From: IMCC45349 sp047219225
Lineage (GTDB): Bacteria; Bacteroidota; Bacteroidia; Flavobacteriales; Flavobacteriaceae
Direction of reading: 5' to 3'
NCBI RefSeq assembly: GCF_047219225.1
Contig: NZ_CP178208.1
Span: 3,348,001 to 3,412,000 of the forward strand
Length of the DNA: 64,000 nt
The translations under genes were made by a program, and so were the position numbers. The notes under the pieces were generated by a model. It worked only from the letters and a program-made list of their open reading frames with translations, was not told the origin of the DNA and did no database searches. The stretch's first letter is position 1, and the number at the start of each line of letters is the position of its first letter. Shown one piece after another: positions 9,298 to 17,025 of this stretch.

Positions 9298-9325
9298 AAA
9301 AAAGCGACCTGTAGGTCGCTTTTTT
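9298..9325. terminator. Bidirectional intrinsic terminator
   Basis: Stem AAAAAAGCGACC and GGTCGCTTTTTT around the loop TGTA, between the converging fumarylacetoacetase and pseudouridine synthase genes. The poly-A/poly-T flanks make it usable on both strands. Confidence 0.88.
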
Positions 9326-9328
9326 ATT

Positions 9329-11014
9329 TTAAAATGGTGCATCGCACACAATATTCATTCTTTCCTTTTTTACTGGGTGTTCAAAATCTAGCATTTCAGC
9401 ATGCAAATGCAAACGTTTTTCTTTAGTTCCATATAAATCATCTCCAACAATTGGCATATGCAAGCCTTTACTATGAGCAGCGTGCACACGTAATTGATGT
9501 GTTCGACCAGAAATTGGGTAAAAATACACTCGTGTTTTTCCTCCTTCTTTAGAAATAACTTGAAACCTAGTTTTTGCTGGTTTACCATGGTCATAACATA
9601 CCAATTGACGTGGTCTATTATTAAAATCAACACGTAATGGTAATTCTATATAACCAGAATCCACATCTGCCTCACCATCAAGAAGAGCAACATAACGTTT
9701 TTTAATTGTACGTTCTATAAACTGCTTCTGAAGGTTTTTATGTGTCTTTTCGTTTTTTGCAACCAGTAAAATACCTGAAGTAGACATATCTAAACGATGA
9801 ACTAATAATGGTCCCTTAGCATCAGGCAAATAAGCTTTCATTTTTGTATAAACAGAATCTGTAATTGTTCTACCAGGAACAGATAAAAATTCGTGAGGTT
9901 TATTTACTAATAACAAATAATCATCCTCGTATAAAATTTCTAAATCACCTTCATAAGCGACAAACTGTTCCATTGGATTAGTTTCTATTTCCAAACCTTT
10001 CATCATATGCCCTAAAATAGGCTCACACTTACCTCTACAAGAAGGGTAAAATTGCTTATGCTTACGAACTTCAGATTTTGGTGAAACTCCCCACCAAAAT
10101 TCAGCCATAGCAATAGGTTTTAATTCATTTTCATAAGCATACTGAAATAATTTAGGCGCAGCACATTCACCAGAACCTGCTGGTGGATGCGGTAAATTTG
10201 TTTCGTCAAAAATATCGAGTAAATCCTTTACTTCACCATTACTATTCAAAAAACGATATTGTTCATGCAAACGCTTTTGTAAACTTGATGATAATGCCCT
10301 ACGTTCTTGTTTTAAAGCCTCAATAGGATTTAAAATTTGTTTTAAATCTTCTTCGGCCTTTTTTATTTTAGTAGACCATTCCTGCTTTAAATCCCTAAGC
10401 CTAAAATGAAAATAGATACTCTGATTCTTAAGCTCTTCCAGCAATTCATTGTATTCGCTCTTTGGCAACTCTTCTTTAGCAGTTTCTCGCTGTTGTTTTC
10501 GTTTAGTTTTTTCTAATTTAGATTTAGCTTTAAAAACACTTAATGTCTTTTGATAATCCAACTCTAATTGAATAATGTTTTCTTTTGCTAAATCAATTTT
10601 TGAGTTGGCTTCCAAAGCATCAATTTTTGCATTCAGCTCATTCAAATATGCTTCGCCTTTTTTATAAAATCCTTCTTTATTTAAGGTGTTATATATTGGT
10701 GGCACAAAACCGCTTATAAAGTTGCTTTCTGCTAATTTTCCTGAAAATGCGGCTAAGTAACCTAATTGGTCTTTTAAATTCTTTACTATCATCACTCCAA
10801 ACATCTTCCCTATCTGCAATCCTTTTTGTTGAGGATCTAAACCAAAATTATGCTCAAAATCTGTTTGTGATTCCAAATAGTTATGCACTTCTTTTGCTGC
10901 TATTATAGACAGCTTATGAGGTTCATAGTAGAAAGGAAATGTAAACTTCTCTGGTAAATTTATTTTAGAATCTAATTCTAAGGGGTGAAAAAGTGAATCA
11001 TCAGTTCGAAACAT
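9329..11014 (-). CDS. RluA-family RNA pseudouridine synthase with long N-terminal extension
   Basis: Isomerises specific uridines in rRNA or tRNA. The catalytic domain occupies about residues 355-555, with HRLDMSTSGILLVAK around catalytic Asp409 and SGRTHQLRVH later. Unusually, some 350 residues precede it: a folded N-terminal region (1-125), a charged coiled coil (about 125-260), and a segment with conserved cysteines (SGECAAPK, PSCRGKCEP) that could bind a metal. Such enlarged RluA proteins are found in Bacteroidota and gamma-proteobacteria. The target base cannot be inferred. No S4 domain seen. Confidence 0.88.
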   Translation of the reverse strand: MFRTDDSLFHPLELDSKINLPEKFTFPFYYEPHKLSIIAAKEVHNYLESQTDFEHNFGLDPQQKGLQIGKMFGVMIVKNLKDQLGYLAAFSGKLAESNFISGFVPPIYNTLNKEGFYKKGEAYLNELNAKIDALEANSKIDLAKENIIQLELDYQKTLSVFKAKSKLEKTKRKQQRETAKEELPKSEYNELLEELKNQSIYFHFRLRDLKQEWSTKIKKAEEDLKQILNPIEALKQERRALSSSLQKRLHEQYRFLNSNGEVKDLLDIFDETNLPHPPAGSGECAAPKLFQYAYENELKPIAMAEFWWGVSPKSEVRKHKQFYPSCRGKCEPILGHMMKGLEIETNPMEQFVAYEGDLEILYEDDYLLLVNKPHEFLSVPGRTITDSVYTKMKAYLPDAKGPLLVHRLDMSTSGILLVAKNEKTHKNLQKQFIERTIKKRYVALLDGEADVDSGYIELPLRVDFNNRPRQLVCYDHGKPAKTRFQVISKEGGKTRVYFYPISGRTHQLRVHAAHSKGLHMPIVGDDLYGTKEKRLHLHAEMLDFEHPVKKERMNIVCDAPF

Positions 11015-11066
11015 GTATTTTATCTCTAAGAGTGCAAAGAAACAAAAAACTTCTGTTTAACAATGC

Positions 11067-11450
11067 TTATGTGTAGTCTTCTAATTGAATAGTATTAATT
11101 GCTCCATGACTAGCATGTGCTACCACATTACCATTCTGTATCACTAATAATTGAGGCGATTCATGCATTACCTGAAACTTATAACCAACTTCATTAGAAA
11201 CGTCTCTATAACTTAATAAATCTAGATAGTATAGGTCTAAATCTTTTTCTGTTAAACTATAAGCCTCTATAAATTGATTAATTACCATTTTACTAATACC
11301 ACATCTTGTAGAATGCTTAAAAATTACTTGTGTCTTTTTTTTAGATTTTTCTTCAATATAATTTAGTTGTGCAACAGTATTTAGAGGAATCCAAGGTAAT
11401 GTCTTTTCTTCCTTTTGTTCAGTCTTAAAAATCTTATTCAATATTCCCAT
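11067..11450 (-). CDS. ytxJ: Bacillithiol-system redox protein YtxJ
   Basis: 127-aa thioredoxin-fold protein with the YtxJ signature KHSTRCGISKMV, carrying a single active-site Cys50 rather than a CXXC pair, plus the later region VMHESPQLLVIQNG with the cis-Pro. The family (monothiol bacilliredoxin-like) is found in organisms that make bacillithiol; a role in removing bacillithiol from mixed disulfides is family-based inference. Cytoplasmic. It sits between the pseudouridine synthase (53 bases downstream) and the tail-collar gene, all on the minus strand. Confidence 0.85.
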   Translation of the reverse strand: MGILNKIFKTEQKEEKTLPWIPLNTVAQLNYIEEKSKKKTQVIFKHSTRCGISKMVINQFIEAYSLTEKDLDLYYLDLLSYRDVSNEVGYKFQVMHESPQLLVIQNGNVVAHASHGAINTIQLEDYT

Positions 11451-11515
11451 AACAGCCTTCTAAATTTGTTTAAAGTAAGTCGCTTTCAATATAAAAGCTT
11501 ACAATTAAAAATAAA

Positions 11516-11543
11516 AAAGGTGAAAATAATCATTTTCACCTTT
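11516..11543 (-). terminator. Intrinsic terminator after the tail-collar gene
   Basis: A 12-bp perfect stem (AAAGGTGAAAAT with ATTTTCACCTTT, 4-nt loop), followed on the minus strand by a T-rich run, 20 bases after the stop of the tail-collar gene. Confidence 0.85.
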
Positions 11544-11562
11544 ATACATTAAATAGTAATTC

Positions 11563-12135
11563 TTAATTTCTAGAAGGGTAAATCCCTTCAATACAAATAA
11601 TATATCGTATAGCTATTGATGGTTGAGCAATACTAAATGATTGATTTCCTCCATTATTGTTAACAATCTCATTATTTGTTGATGAACTGTATGAAAGTTT
11701 GGAAGTGTTTGTTTCAATTGGTAAAATACTTTTTGAAGAAAGGTTACTACCTCCATCTCCAGTTTTAAGGTTGATCGAATGATTATGGGCTGGCAAGTTC
11801 GCAACAGTTAAGGTGCTTGTTTCTGCTCCATATCTTTCTCCTTGTCTCCTATTAGTTAAACCTGGACCATGACCAACACCAACAGCCACTCTACCTCTTA
11901 AATCTGGTAAAGCAAAAGTTGTTCTGCCATCGCCACCATAAATTGTACCTATTATTGAAAAAAGTGCAGTATTATTAGATATAGGTAATAATTGGCCATC
12001 ACAAAATGCCCAACCTCTTGGTGCAAAATTACCTGCAAACATTTTTACTTCTCCAATGAATGCTTCTTGAGAAAAACTTGAGATTGAACTAAAAAGAAAA
12101 ACAATCAATACTAATTTTTGTAGTCTAGAATTCAT
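11563..12135 (-). CDS. Secreted tail-collar domain protein (phage tail collar/MdpB-like)
   Basis: 190 aa. Signal peptide (about 1-22, ending SSFSQ), then the tail-collar domain with its typical opening IGEVKMFAGNFAPRGW, CDGQLLPI, LFSIIGTIYGGDGRTTFALP, DLRGRVAVG and LPAHNHS, and the end IRYIICIEGIYP. Collar domains occur in tail fibres and in non-phage secreted proteins. No other phage gene is near and this copy has a Sec signal, so a stand-alone exported protein is more likely than a prophage relic. It has its own terminator and a striking inverted repeat in its leader. Function unknown. Confidence 0.85.
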   Translation of the reverse strand: MNSRLQKLVLIVFLFSSISSFSQEAFIGEVKMFAGNFAPRGWAFCDGQLLPISNNTALFSIIGTIYGGDGRTTFALPDLRGRVAVGVGHGPGLTNRRQGERYGAETSTLTVANLPAHNHSINLKTGDGGSNLSSKSILPIETNTSKLSYSSSTNNEIVNNNGGNQSFSIAQPSIAIRYIICIEGIYPSRN

Positions 12136-12142
12136 AAATAAA

Positions 12143-12186
12143 AAAATTAATGGTTAATAATATATCTAAAGTTAACCATTAATTTT
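12143..12186 (-). promoter_or_regulatory. 15-bp inverted repeat in the leader of the tail-collar gene
   Basis: Arms at 12143-12157 and 12172-12186 are perfectly complementary (core TTAATGGTTAA / TTAACCATTAA) with a 14-nt spacer. On the minus strand the hairpin is followed by seven T and the ATG comes eight bases after the stem. It has the form of a terminator/attenuator or a large operator. Confidence 0.55.
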
Positions 12187-12282
12187 CTTATAGCATTGAT
12201 TACACTACTAATAATCCGACAAAAAGTCACTAAAAAACAAGTTGTTAACGACATTCTGTCTCGTAAAATGTATTGGTAAGGT

Positions 12283-12294
12283 TCTTGACCAAGA
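12283..12294 (+). promoter_or_regulatory. Small dyad before clpB
   Basis: TCTTG-AC-CAAGA, 28 bases upstream of the clpB ATG. It could be part of a heat-shock operator, but it is short and matches no site I can name. Confidence 0.2.
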
Positions 12295-12321
12295 CTAAAC
12301 AGAAAAGAAAAATAAAACAAT

Positions 12322-14934
12322 ATGAACTTAAATAATTTTACAATAAAATCTCAAGAAGCCATACAACAAGCACAACAGCTTGCCCAAGGCTTTGGTCATC
12401 AACAAATAGAAAATGAACATATTTTTAAAGCTATTTTTGATGTAGACGAAAATGTATTACCATTTCTTTTAAAGAAATTAAATGTAAATGTAGGCTTACT
12501 ACAACAAGTTTTAAATAAAGAGATAGAAAGCTTCTCTAAAGTATCAGGAGCAGATATTATGTTATCTCGTGAAGCGGGAAAAACTATAAACGAAGCATCA
12601 ATCATAGCAAAAAAAATGAAAGATGACTTTGTTTCAATTGAACATCTCATACTAGGTATTTTCAAATCTAAAAGTAAAATTTCTCAAATACTAAAAGATC
12701 AAGGTGTAACCGAAAAAGGTTTAAAAGCTGCTATTGAAGATTTACGTAAAGGAGACAGAGTAACATCTCAAAGTCAAGAAGATACTTATAATTCTTTAAA
12801 TAAATATGCTAAAAATCTCAACCAATTAGCAAAAGATGGCAAATTGGATCCTGTAATTGGACGTGATGAAGAAATAAGACGTATTCTTCAAATCTTATCA
12901 CGTAGAACCAAAAACAATCCCATTTTAGTTGGTGAACCAGGAACTGGTAAGACAGCAATTGCAGAAGGTTTAGCACATAGAATCATTGATGGAGATATTC
13001 CTGAAAACCTAAGAGATAAGCAAATTTTTGCACTAGATATGGGAGCATTAATTGCAGGCGCTAAATATAAAGGTGAATTTGAAGAACGATTAAAAGCAGT
13101 CATCAAAGAAGTAACAACTAGTGAAGGTGATATTGTTCTTTTTATTGATGAAATCCACACCTTAGTTGGTGCTGGAGGTGGACAAGGAGCTATGGATGCT
13201 GCAAATATTTTAAAACCAGCTTTAGCACGTGGAGAACTAAGAGCTATTGGAGCAACAACGTTGGACGAATATCAAAAATACTTTGAAAAGGATAAAGCAT
13301 TAGAAAGACGTTTTCAAAAAGTAATGGTTAACGAACCAGATACCGAAAGTGCTATTTCAATTCTTCGTGGTATCAAAGAAAAATATGAAACACATCACAA
13401 GGTTCGCATTAAAGATGAAGCTATTATTGGTGCTGTTGAATTATCTAACAGATATATAACCAATCGTTTTCTTCCAGATAAAGCTATCGATTTAATGGAC
13501 GAGGCTGCTTCTAAGTTACGTATGGAAATCAACTCTAAACCTGAAGAGCTTGATGTGTTGGATAGAAAAGTAATGCAGTTAGAAATTGAGATTGAAGCTA
13601 TTAAAAGAGAGAAAGATGAAGCTAAGTTAAAATCATTGCGCTCCGATTTAGCAAATCTAAAAGAAGAACGTAATGCTTTAAATGCAAAATGGAAGAGTGA
13701 AAAAGAAGTTGTAGAGAATATTCAAAATACAAAACAAGATATTGAGAACTTTAAGTTAGAAGCAGAGCGTGCTGAACGTGATGGTGATTATGGTAAAGTA
13801 GCAGAAATCCGTTACGGAAAAATCAAAGATGCTGAAGAGGCACTTGAAGCACATCAGGCAAAACTTTCCGAGCAACAGTCTAACAATAATTCTTTAATTA
13901 AAGAAGAAGTTACCTATGATGATATTGCTGAAGTGGTAGCTAAATGGACAGGAATTCCTGTGACTAAAATGATTCAATCTGAACGTGAAAAATTATTAAA
14001 ACTTGAATACGAATTACACAAACGTGTTGTTGGACAAGAAGAAGCAATTGTAGCTGTAAGTGATGCTGTAAGGCGTAGTAGAGCTGGTTTACAAAATCCT
14101 CAAAAACCTATTGGAACATTCTTATTTCTTGGAACTACTGGAGTTGGTAAAACTGAATTAGCAAAAGCTTTAGCCGAATACTTGTTTGATGATGAAAATG
14201 CTATGACACGCATTGACATGAGCGAATATCAAGAACGTCATGCAGTTAGCAGATTAGTTGGAGCTCCTCCAGGATATGTTGGCTATGATGAAGGAGGACA
14301 ATTGACTGAAGCAGTTAGAAGAAAACCCTATTCAGTAGTGCTATTAGATGAAATTGAAAAAGCACATCCAGATACTTTTAATATTTTATTACAAGTATTA
14401 GATGAAGGTAGATTAACAGATAACAAAGGTCGTATTGCAGATTTTAAAAACACAATCATTATTATGACCTCAAATATGGGAAGTCATATTATTCAAGAAA
14501 AATTTGAAGCTGTTAAAGATATAGATACTGCAATGGAAGCTGCAAAAATTGAAGTTTTAGGATTACTAAAACAAACGGTTAGACCAGAATTCTTAAACAG
14601 AATTGACGATACAATTATGTTTACACCATTAAGTAAAAATAATATTAAAGATATTGTAGGCTTACAACTAAAAAGTGTTACAAAAATGATAGCACAACAA
14701 GGTATTACTTTTGATGCCACAGAAGAAGCCGTAAAATATTTAGCTGATAAAGGTTTTAATCCTGAATATGGAGCAAGACCAGTTAAGCGAGTTATTCAAA
14801 AAGAAGTTTTAAATGCCTTAAGTAAAGAAATATTAGCTGGAAAAGTAACAACAGACAGTATTATTTTACTAGATGCATTTGATGATAAATTAGTCTTTAG
14901 AAATCAAGGTGATTTAGTTGCCGAAGAGTTCTAA
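12322..14934 (+). CDS. clpB: ATP-dependent disaggregase ClpB
   Basis: Hsp104/ClpB chaperone that extracts polypeptides from aggregates with DnaK. 870 aa, full length. Clp N-domain repeats at 1-145; first AAA+ module with Walker A GEPGTGKT (204-211) and Walker B LFIDEIHT; the coiled-coil middle domain of ClpB at about 405-525, which separates it from ClpA/ClpC; second AAA+ module with GTTGVGKT (604-611) and VVLLDEIEKAH; then the C-terminal ClpB D2-small domain. No ClpP-binding loop was recognised. Single gene with its own terminator. Expected to be stress-induced, but the sequence shows no recognised heat-shock site. Confidence 0.97.
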   Translation: MNLNNFTIKSQEAIQQAQQLAQGFGHQQIENEHIFKAIFDVDENVLPFLLKKLNVNVGLLQQVLNKEIESFSKVSGADIMLSREAGKTINEASIIAKKMKDDFVSIEHLILGIFKSKSKISQILKDQGVTEKGLKAAIEDLRKGDRVTSQSQEDTYNSLNKYAKNLNQLAKDGKLDPVIGRDEEIRRILQILSRRTKNNPILVGEPGTGKTAIAEGLAHRIIDGDIPENLRDKQIFALDMGALIAGAKYKGEFEERLKAVIKEVTTSEGDIVLFIDEIHTLVGAGGGQGAMDAANILKPALARGELRAIGATTLDEYQKYFEKDKALERRFQKVMVNEPDTESAISILRGIKEKYETHHKVRIKDEAIIGAVELSNRYITNRFLPDKAIDLMDEAASKLRMEINSKPEELDVLDRKVMQLEIEIEAIKREKDEAKLKSLRSDLANLKEERNALNAKWKSEKEVVENIQNTKQDIENFKLEAERAERDGDYGKVAEIRYGKIKDAEEALEAHQAKLSEQQSNNNSLIKEEVTYDDIAEVVAKWTGIPVTKMIQSEREKLLKLEYELHKRVVGQEEAIVAVSDAVRRSRAGLQNPQKPIGTFLFLGTTGVGKTELAKALAEYLFDDENAMTRIDMSEYQERHAVSRLVGAPPGYVGYDEGGQLTEAVRRKPYSVVLLDEIEKAHPDTFNILLQVLDEGRLTDNKGRIADFKNTIIIMTSNMGSHIIQEKFEAVKDIDTAMEAAKIEVLGLLKQTVRPEFLNRIDDTIMFTPLSKNNIKDIVGLQLKSVTKMIAQQGITFDATEEAVKYLADKGFNPEYGARPVKRVIQKEVLNALSKEILAGKVTTDSIILLDAFDDKLVFRNQGDLVAEEF

Positions 14935-14981
14935 GTGTAACAATAGTTTTTTTAAACAGTCTTATAATTGGTTGGTTAGTT

Positions 14982-15030
14982 GAAAGCAACACAAGTTTCA
15001 TTCTTGAAAGGCGTGTTGCTTTCTTTTTTT
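14982..15030 (+). terminator. Intrinsic terminator after clpB
   Basis: Stem GAAAGCAACAC (14982-14992) with GTGTTGCTTTC (15013-15023), followed by a T run; 47 bases after the clpB stop. Confidence 0.8.
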
Positions 15031-15034
15031 TATC

Positions 15035-15058
15035 AAAATATACCATTTGGTATATTTT
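15035..15058 (+). promoter_or_regulatory. TetR operator 1 with adjacent -7 box
   Basis: A perfect 24-base palindrome whose core is TATACCA-TT-TGGTATA (15039-15054). It ends four bases before TATATTTG (15062-15069), a good -7 box, itself eight bases before the regulator's ATG. A bound dimer would block this promoter, implying autorepression. The same core recurs before the next gene. Confidence 0.75.
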
Positions 15059-15076
15059 ATATATATTTGTATTGTT

Positions 15077-15673
15077 ATGATATCAAAAGCAGAATTAACA
15101 AAACAATTTATATTAGAAACTGTTGCTCCAATTTTCAATAAAAATGGTTATGCTGCAACAAGCATGCAGGATATTACTAAAGCAACAGGATTAACTAAAG
15201 GAGCAATTTATGGTAATTTTAAGAACAAAGAAGATTTAGCAATTGCATCTTTTAAGTTTACTGTAAGAAACCTTATGAAAAAAATTGCTACTCATTTAGA
15301 ATTAAGCAACTCTCCTATTCAAAAATTATTCTTAATCACAGATTTTTATAGAAATTACTATAGTTATAGCAAAGAACTTGGTGGATGTCCAGTCTTAAAT
15401 ATTGGTGTTGATGCTAATAACCAGAACACTAAACTATTATTAAATGTTAAACAAGTAATAGAAAAAATTCAAGATCAAGTTGCAACAATAATAGAAAAAG
15501 GTATAGAAGCTAAGGAAATTACAAACGAAATAAACGCAATGCAATATGCTAAACGTATTGACACCATGATACAAGGTGCAATTTTCATGACTTATACACT
15601 TGATGATGAATTTTACCTAAAAGATACCATGAACCAAATAGATCAAATGATACATAACGAATTAAAAAAATAA
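15077..15673 (+). CDS. TetR/AcrR family transcriptional regulator
   Basis: 198 aa. N-terminal helix-turn-helix at about residues 10-55 (NGYAATSMQDITKATGL, KGAIYGNFKNKEDLA); the C-terminal ligand domain is all-helical and unassigned. I chose the ATG at 15077: an open ATG 30 bases upstream (15047) would put the start inside the operator palindrome and before the -7 box. The regulated neighbour is the hotdog thioesterase, which has the same operator. By analogy with such pairs the inducer may be a fatty acyl compound, which is inference only. Confidence 0.9.
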   Translation: MISKAELTKQFILETVAPIFNKNGYAATSMQDITKATGLTKGAIYGNFKNKEDLAIASFKFTVRNLMKKIATHLELSNSPIQKLFLITDFYRNYYSYSKELGGCPVLNIGVDANNQNTKLLLNVKQVIEKIQDQVATIIEKGIEAKEITNEINAMQYAKRIDTMIQGAIFMTYTLDDEFYLKDTMNQIDQMIHNELKK

Positions 15674-15692
15674 AAAAAAATTTAAACTAAAA

Positions 15693-15708
15693 TATACCAA
15701 TTGGTATA
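15693..15708 (+). promoter_or_regulatory. TetR operator 2, before the thioesterase gene
   Basis: Perfect 16-base palindrome TATACCAATTGGTATA, sharing TATACCA-N2-TGGTATA with operator 1. It is 19 bases after the regulator's stop and 13 before the thioesterase ATG, so it probably controls the thioesterase separately. Confidence 0.75.
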
Positions 15709-15721
15709 AAAAATATATAAA

Positions 15722-16213
15722 ATGAAAACACTACCAAAAATTCTTAAAAGCAAAACAAAAATTAGATTCCAAGACTGCGACCCTTTCAATCATTTAAATA
15801 ATGCAGCATATATAAATTATTTAATAAATGCAAGAGAAGACCAACTAATACAATACTATGATATTGATATTTATAAAATGGGAAAAACATTAGGAAAAAG
15901 TTGGGTAGTTGGTAGTAATCAAATAGCTTATTTACGACCAGCATTTTTAATGGAAGAAGTAGTTATTGACTCACAACTTATAAATTTTAGCAATAGTTCA
16001 TTACAAGTAGAACTACGAATGTGGAATCATGACAAGACAGAATTAAAAGCAGTAATGTGGAGCTCATTTGTGCACTTTAACTTAATTAAACTTAAAACTG
16101 AAGTCCATACTGAAGAGCTAATGCAATTATTTAACGCTGTTTTAAACCCCGTTAAGCAAACTTCATTTGAAACTAGAGCACAACAGTTAAAGGCAAAAAA
16201 ACAAGTAATATAA
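15722..16213 (+). CDS. Acyl-CoA thioesterase, hotdog fold
   Basis: 163 aa, 4-hydroxybenzoyl-CoA thioesterase/YbgC-like superfamily. The active-site motif is RFQDCDPFNHLNNAAY with Asp20 as the likely catalytic residue and His24/Asn26-27 conserved; the second half (SWVVGSNQIAYLRPAFLMEEV) is the usual beta-strand pattern. It should hydrolyse an acyl-CoA or acyl-ACP thioester in the cytoplasm; chain preference is not readable. It follows the TetR gene with its own copy of the operator, so it is the probable regulatory target. Confidence 0.85.
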   Translation: MKTLPKILKSKTKIRFQDCDPFNHLNNAAYINYLINAREDQLIQYYDIDIYKMGKTLGKSWVVGSNQIAYLRPAFLMEEVVIDSQLINFSNSSLQVELRMWNHDKTELKAVMWSSFVHFNLIKLKTEVHTEELMQLFNAVLNPVKQTSFETRAQQLKAKKQVI

Positions 16214-16215
16214 AA

Positions 16216-16245
16216 AAGAGCGCCACTTAATAAAGTAGCGCTCTT
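16216..16245. terminator. Intrinsic terminator between converging genes
   Basis: Stem AAGAGCGCCACTT and AAGTAGCGCTCTT with loop AATA (one mismatch). The long T run is on the minus strand, serving the outer-membrane protein gene; it may also stop plus-strand transcripts of the thioesterase. Confidence 0.8.
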
Positions 16246-16299
16246 CCATCTATTAATCAATAAAGAAGGTCAATAAATTAACCTAAAAATTTATGCTTC

Positions 16300-16863
16300 T
16301 TAGAAGATATATTTTAAACCTAAAGTAATTCCAGAACCAAGACCTTCTTGAGTTTGGCTATCGAACATATTAAATCCAAAAGAAGTAGTACCTACAGCAT
16401 CTCCTCCATCTGGTTTAATAGAGTTATATCCAAATCTACCAAATTTAGCTTCTAAAGTCCATTTACCTCCAATAAAGTAGTCAATTCCAGGTTCAATATT
16501 AAACCCATAACCACTAAAGTTTTCACTAAATAATAAAGGCACGTTTGCTTCACCAAAAATGAAGAATTTCTCAGTAACTGACCAATACTTTCTAGCTAAT
16601 GGTTTAACTACAAAAGTATCATCCCCTCCAATAGCATTAGTGTAACCTACAGCTCCACCAACAGTAACAGTAGGAGAAATAAAATTACCTACAGCAGGTA
16701 AAATAGTGTAAACTGCATCAGAACCTTCAGTTTTTGAATAACTACCTGAAGCTAATCCCCACCATGCTCCTTTTAATCCTTCGCTTTTCTTTTCTTCTTG
16801 AGCTTGAGATGTATTAAAAACGAATAAACAAGCTAATAAAGTTGTAAATAATAATTTTTTCAT
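16300..16863 (-). CDS. Outer-membrane beta-barrel protein, unassigned
   Basis: 187 aa with a signal peptide (1-21, ending SQAQ) and alternating beta-strand segments typical of small eight-stranded porin-like barrels (PTVTVGGAVGYTNA, KFFIFGEANVPLLF, GFNIEPGIDYFIGGKW, LEAKFGRFGYNS). It ends with Phe (LGLKYIF), the outer-membrane C-terminal signature. Similar to the outer_membrane_beta-barrel families common in Flavobacteriia; no specific function. Transcribed divergently from deoC across a 162-base spacer holding a TGAC-N4-GTCA dyad. Confidence 0.8.
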   Translation of the reverse strand: MKKLLFTTLLACLFVFNTSQAQEEKKSEGLKGAWWGLASGSYSKTEGSDAVYTILPAVGNFISPTVTVGGAVGYTNAIGGDDTFVVKPLARKYWSVTEKFFIFGEANVPLLFSENFSGYGFNIEPGIDYFIGGKWTLEAKFGRFGYNSIKPDGGDAVGTTSFGFNMFDSQTQEGLGSGITLGLKYIF

Positions 16864-16919
16864 TGTGTATTTTGATTAGAATTTGATACAAAATTAAAAC
16901 AGGAATAATCCTTAAAAAC

Positions 16920-16931
16920 TGACTAAAGTCA
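16920..16931. promoter_or_regulatory. Crp/Fnr-like dyad in a divergent promoter region
   Basis: TGACTAAAGTCA, a TGAC-N4-GTCA dyad, 57 bases upstream of the barrel-protein start and 95 upstream of deoC. The spacing resembles Crp/Fnr-family sites, but the match is short. Confidence 0.3.
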
Positions 16932-17025
16932 TAGTTTAGAATATTTTTAAAAATATTTCATTAAAGAAGTTTTTAGTATTAAAATACATAGGGATTTTCG
17001 TAACTTTACACCATAAATTCTTACA

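Noticed and set aside
11563..12135. Prophage remnant, because of the tail-collar domain
   Set aside because: No integrase, terminase, capsid or other tail genes nearby, base composition unchanged, and the protein has a signal peptide.
12143..12186. Invertible promoter at the tail-collar leader repeat
   Set aside because: Only 14 bases lie between the arms; a leader hairpin or operator fits better.
12399..14720. Long open frames antisense to clpB
   Set aside because: They lack homology-like features and arise from the codon pattern of the sense gene, which is clearly real.
15047..15076. Upstream ATG for the TetR gene
   Set aside because: It would place the start inside the operator palindrome and upstream of the -7 box.
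16940..16957. 18-base palindrome AATATTTTTAAAAATATT upstream of deoC
   Set aside because: It consists only of A and T in an AT-rich spacer and is expected by chance.
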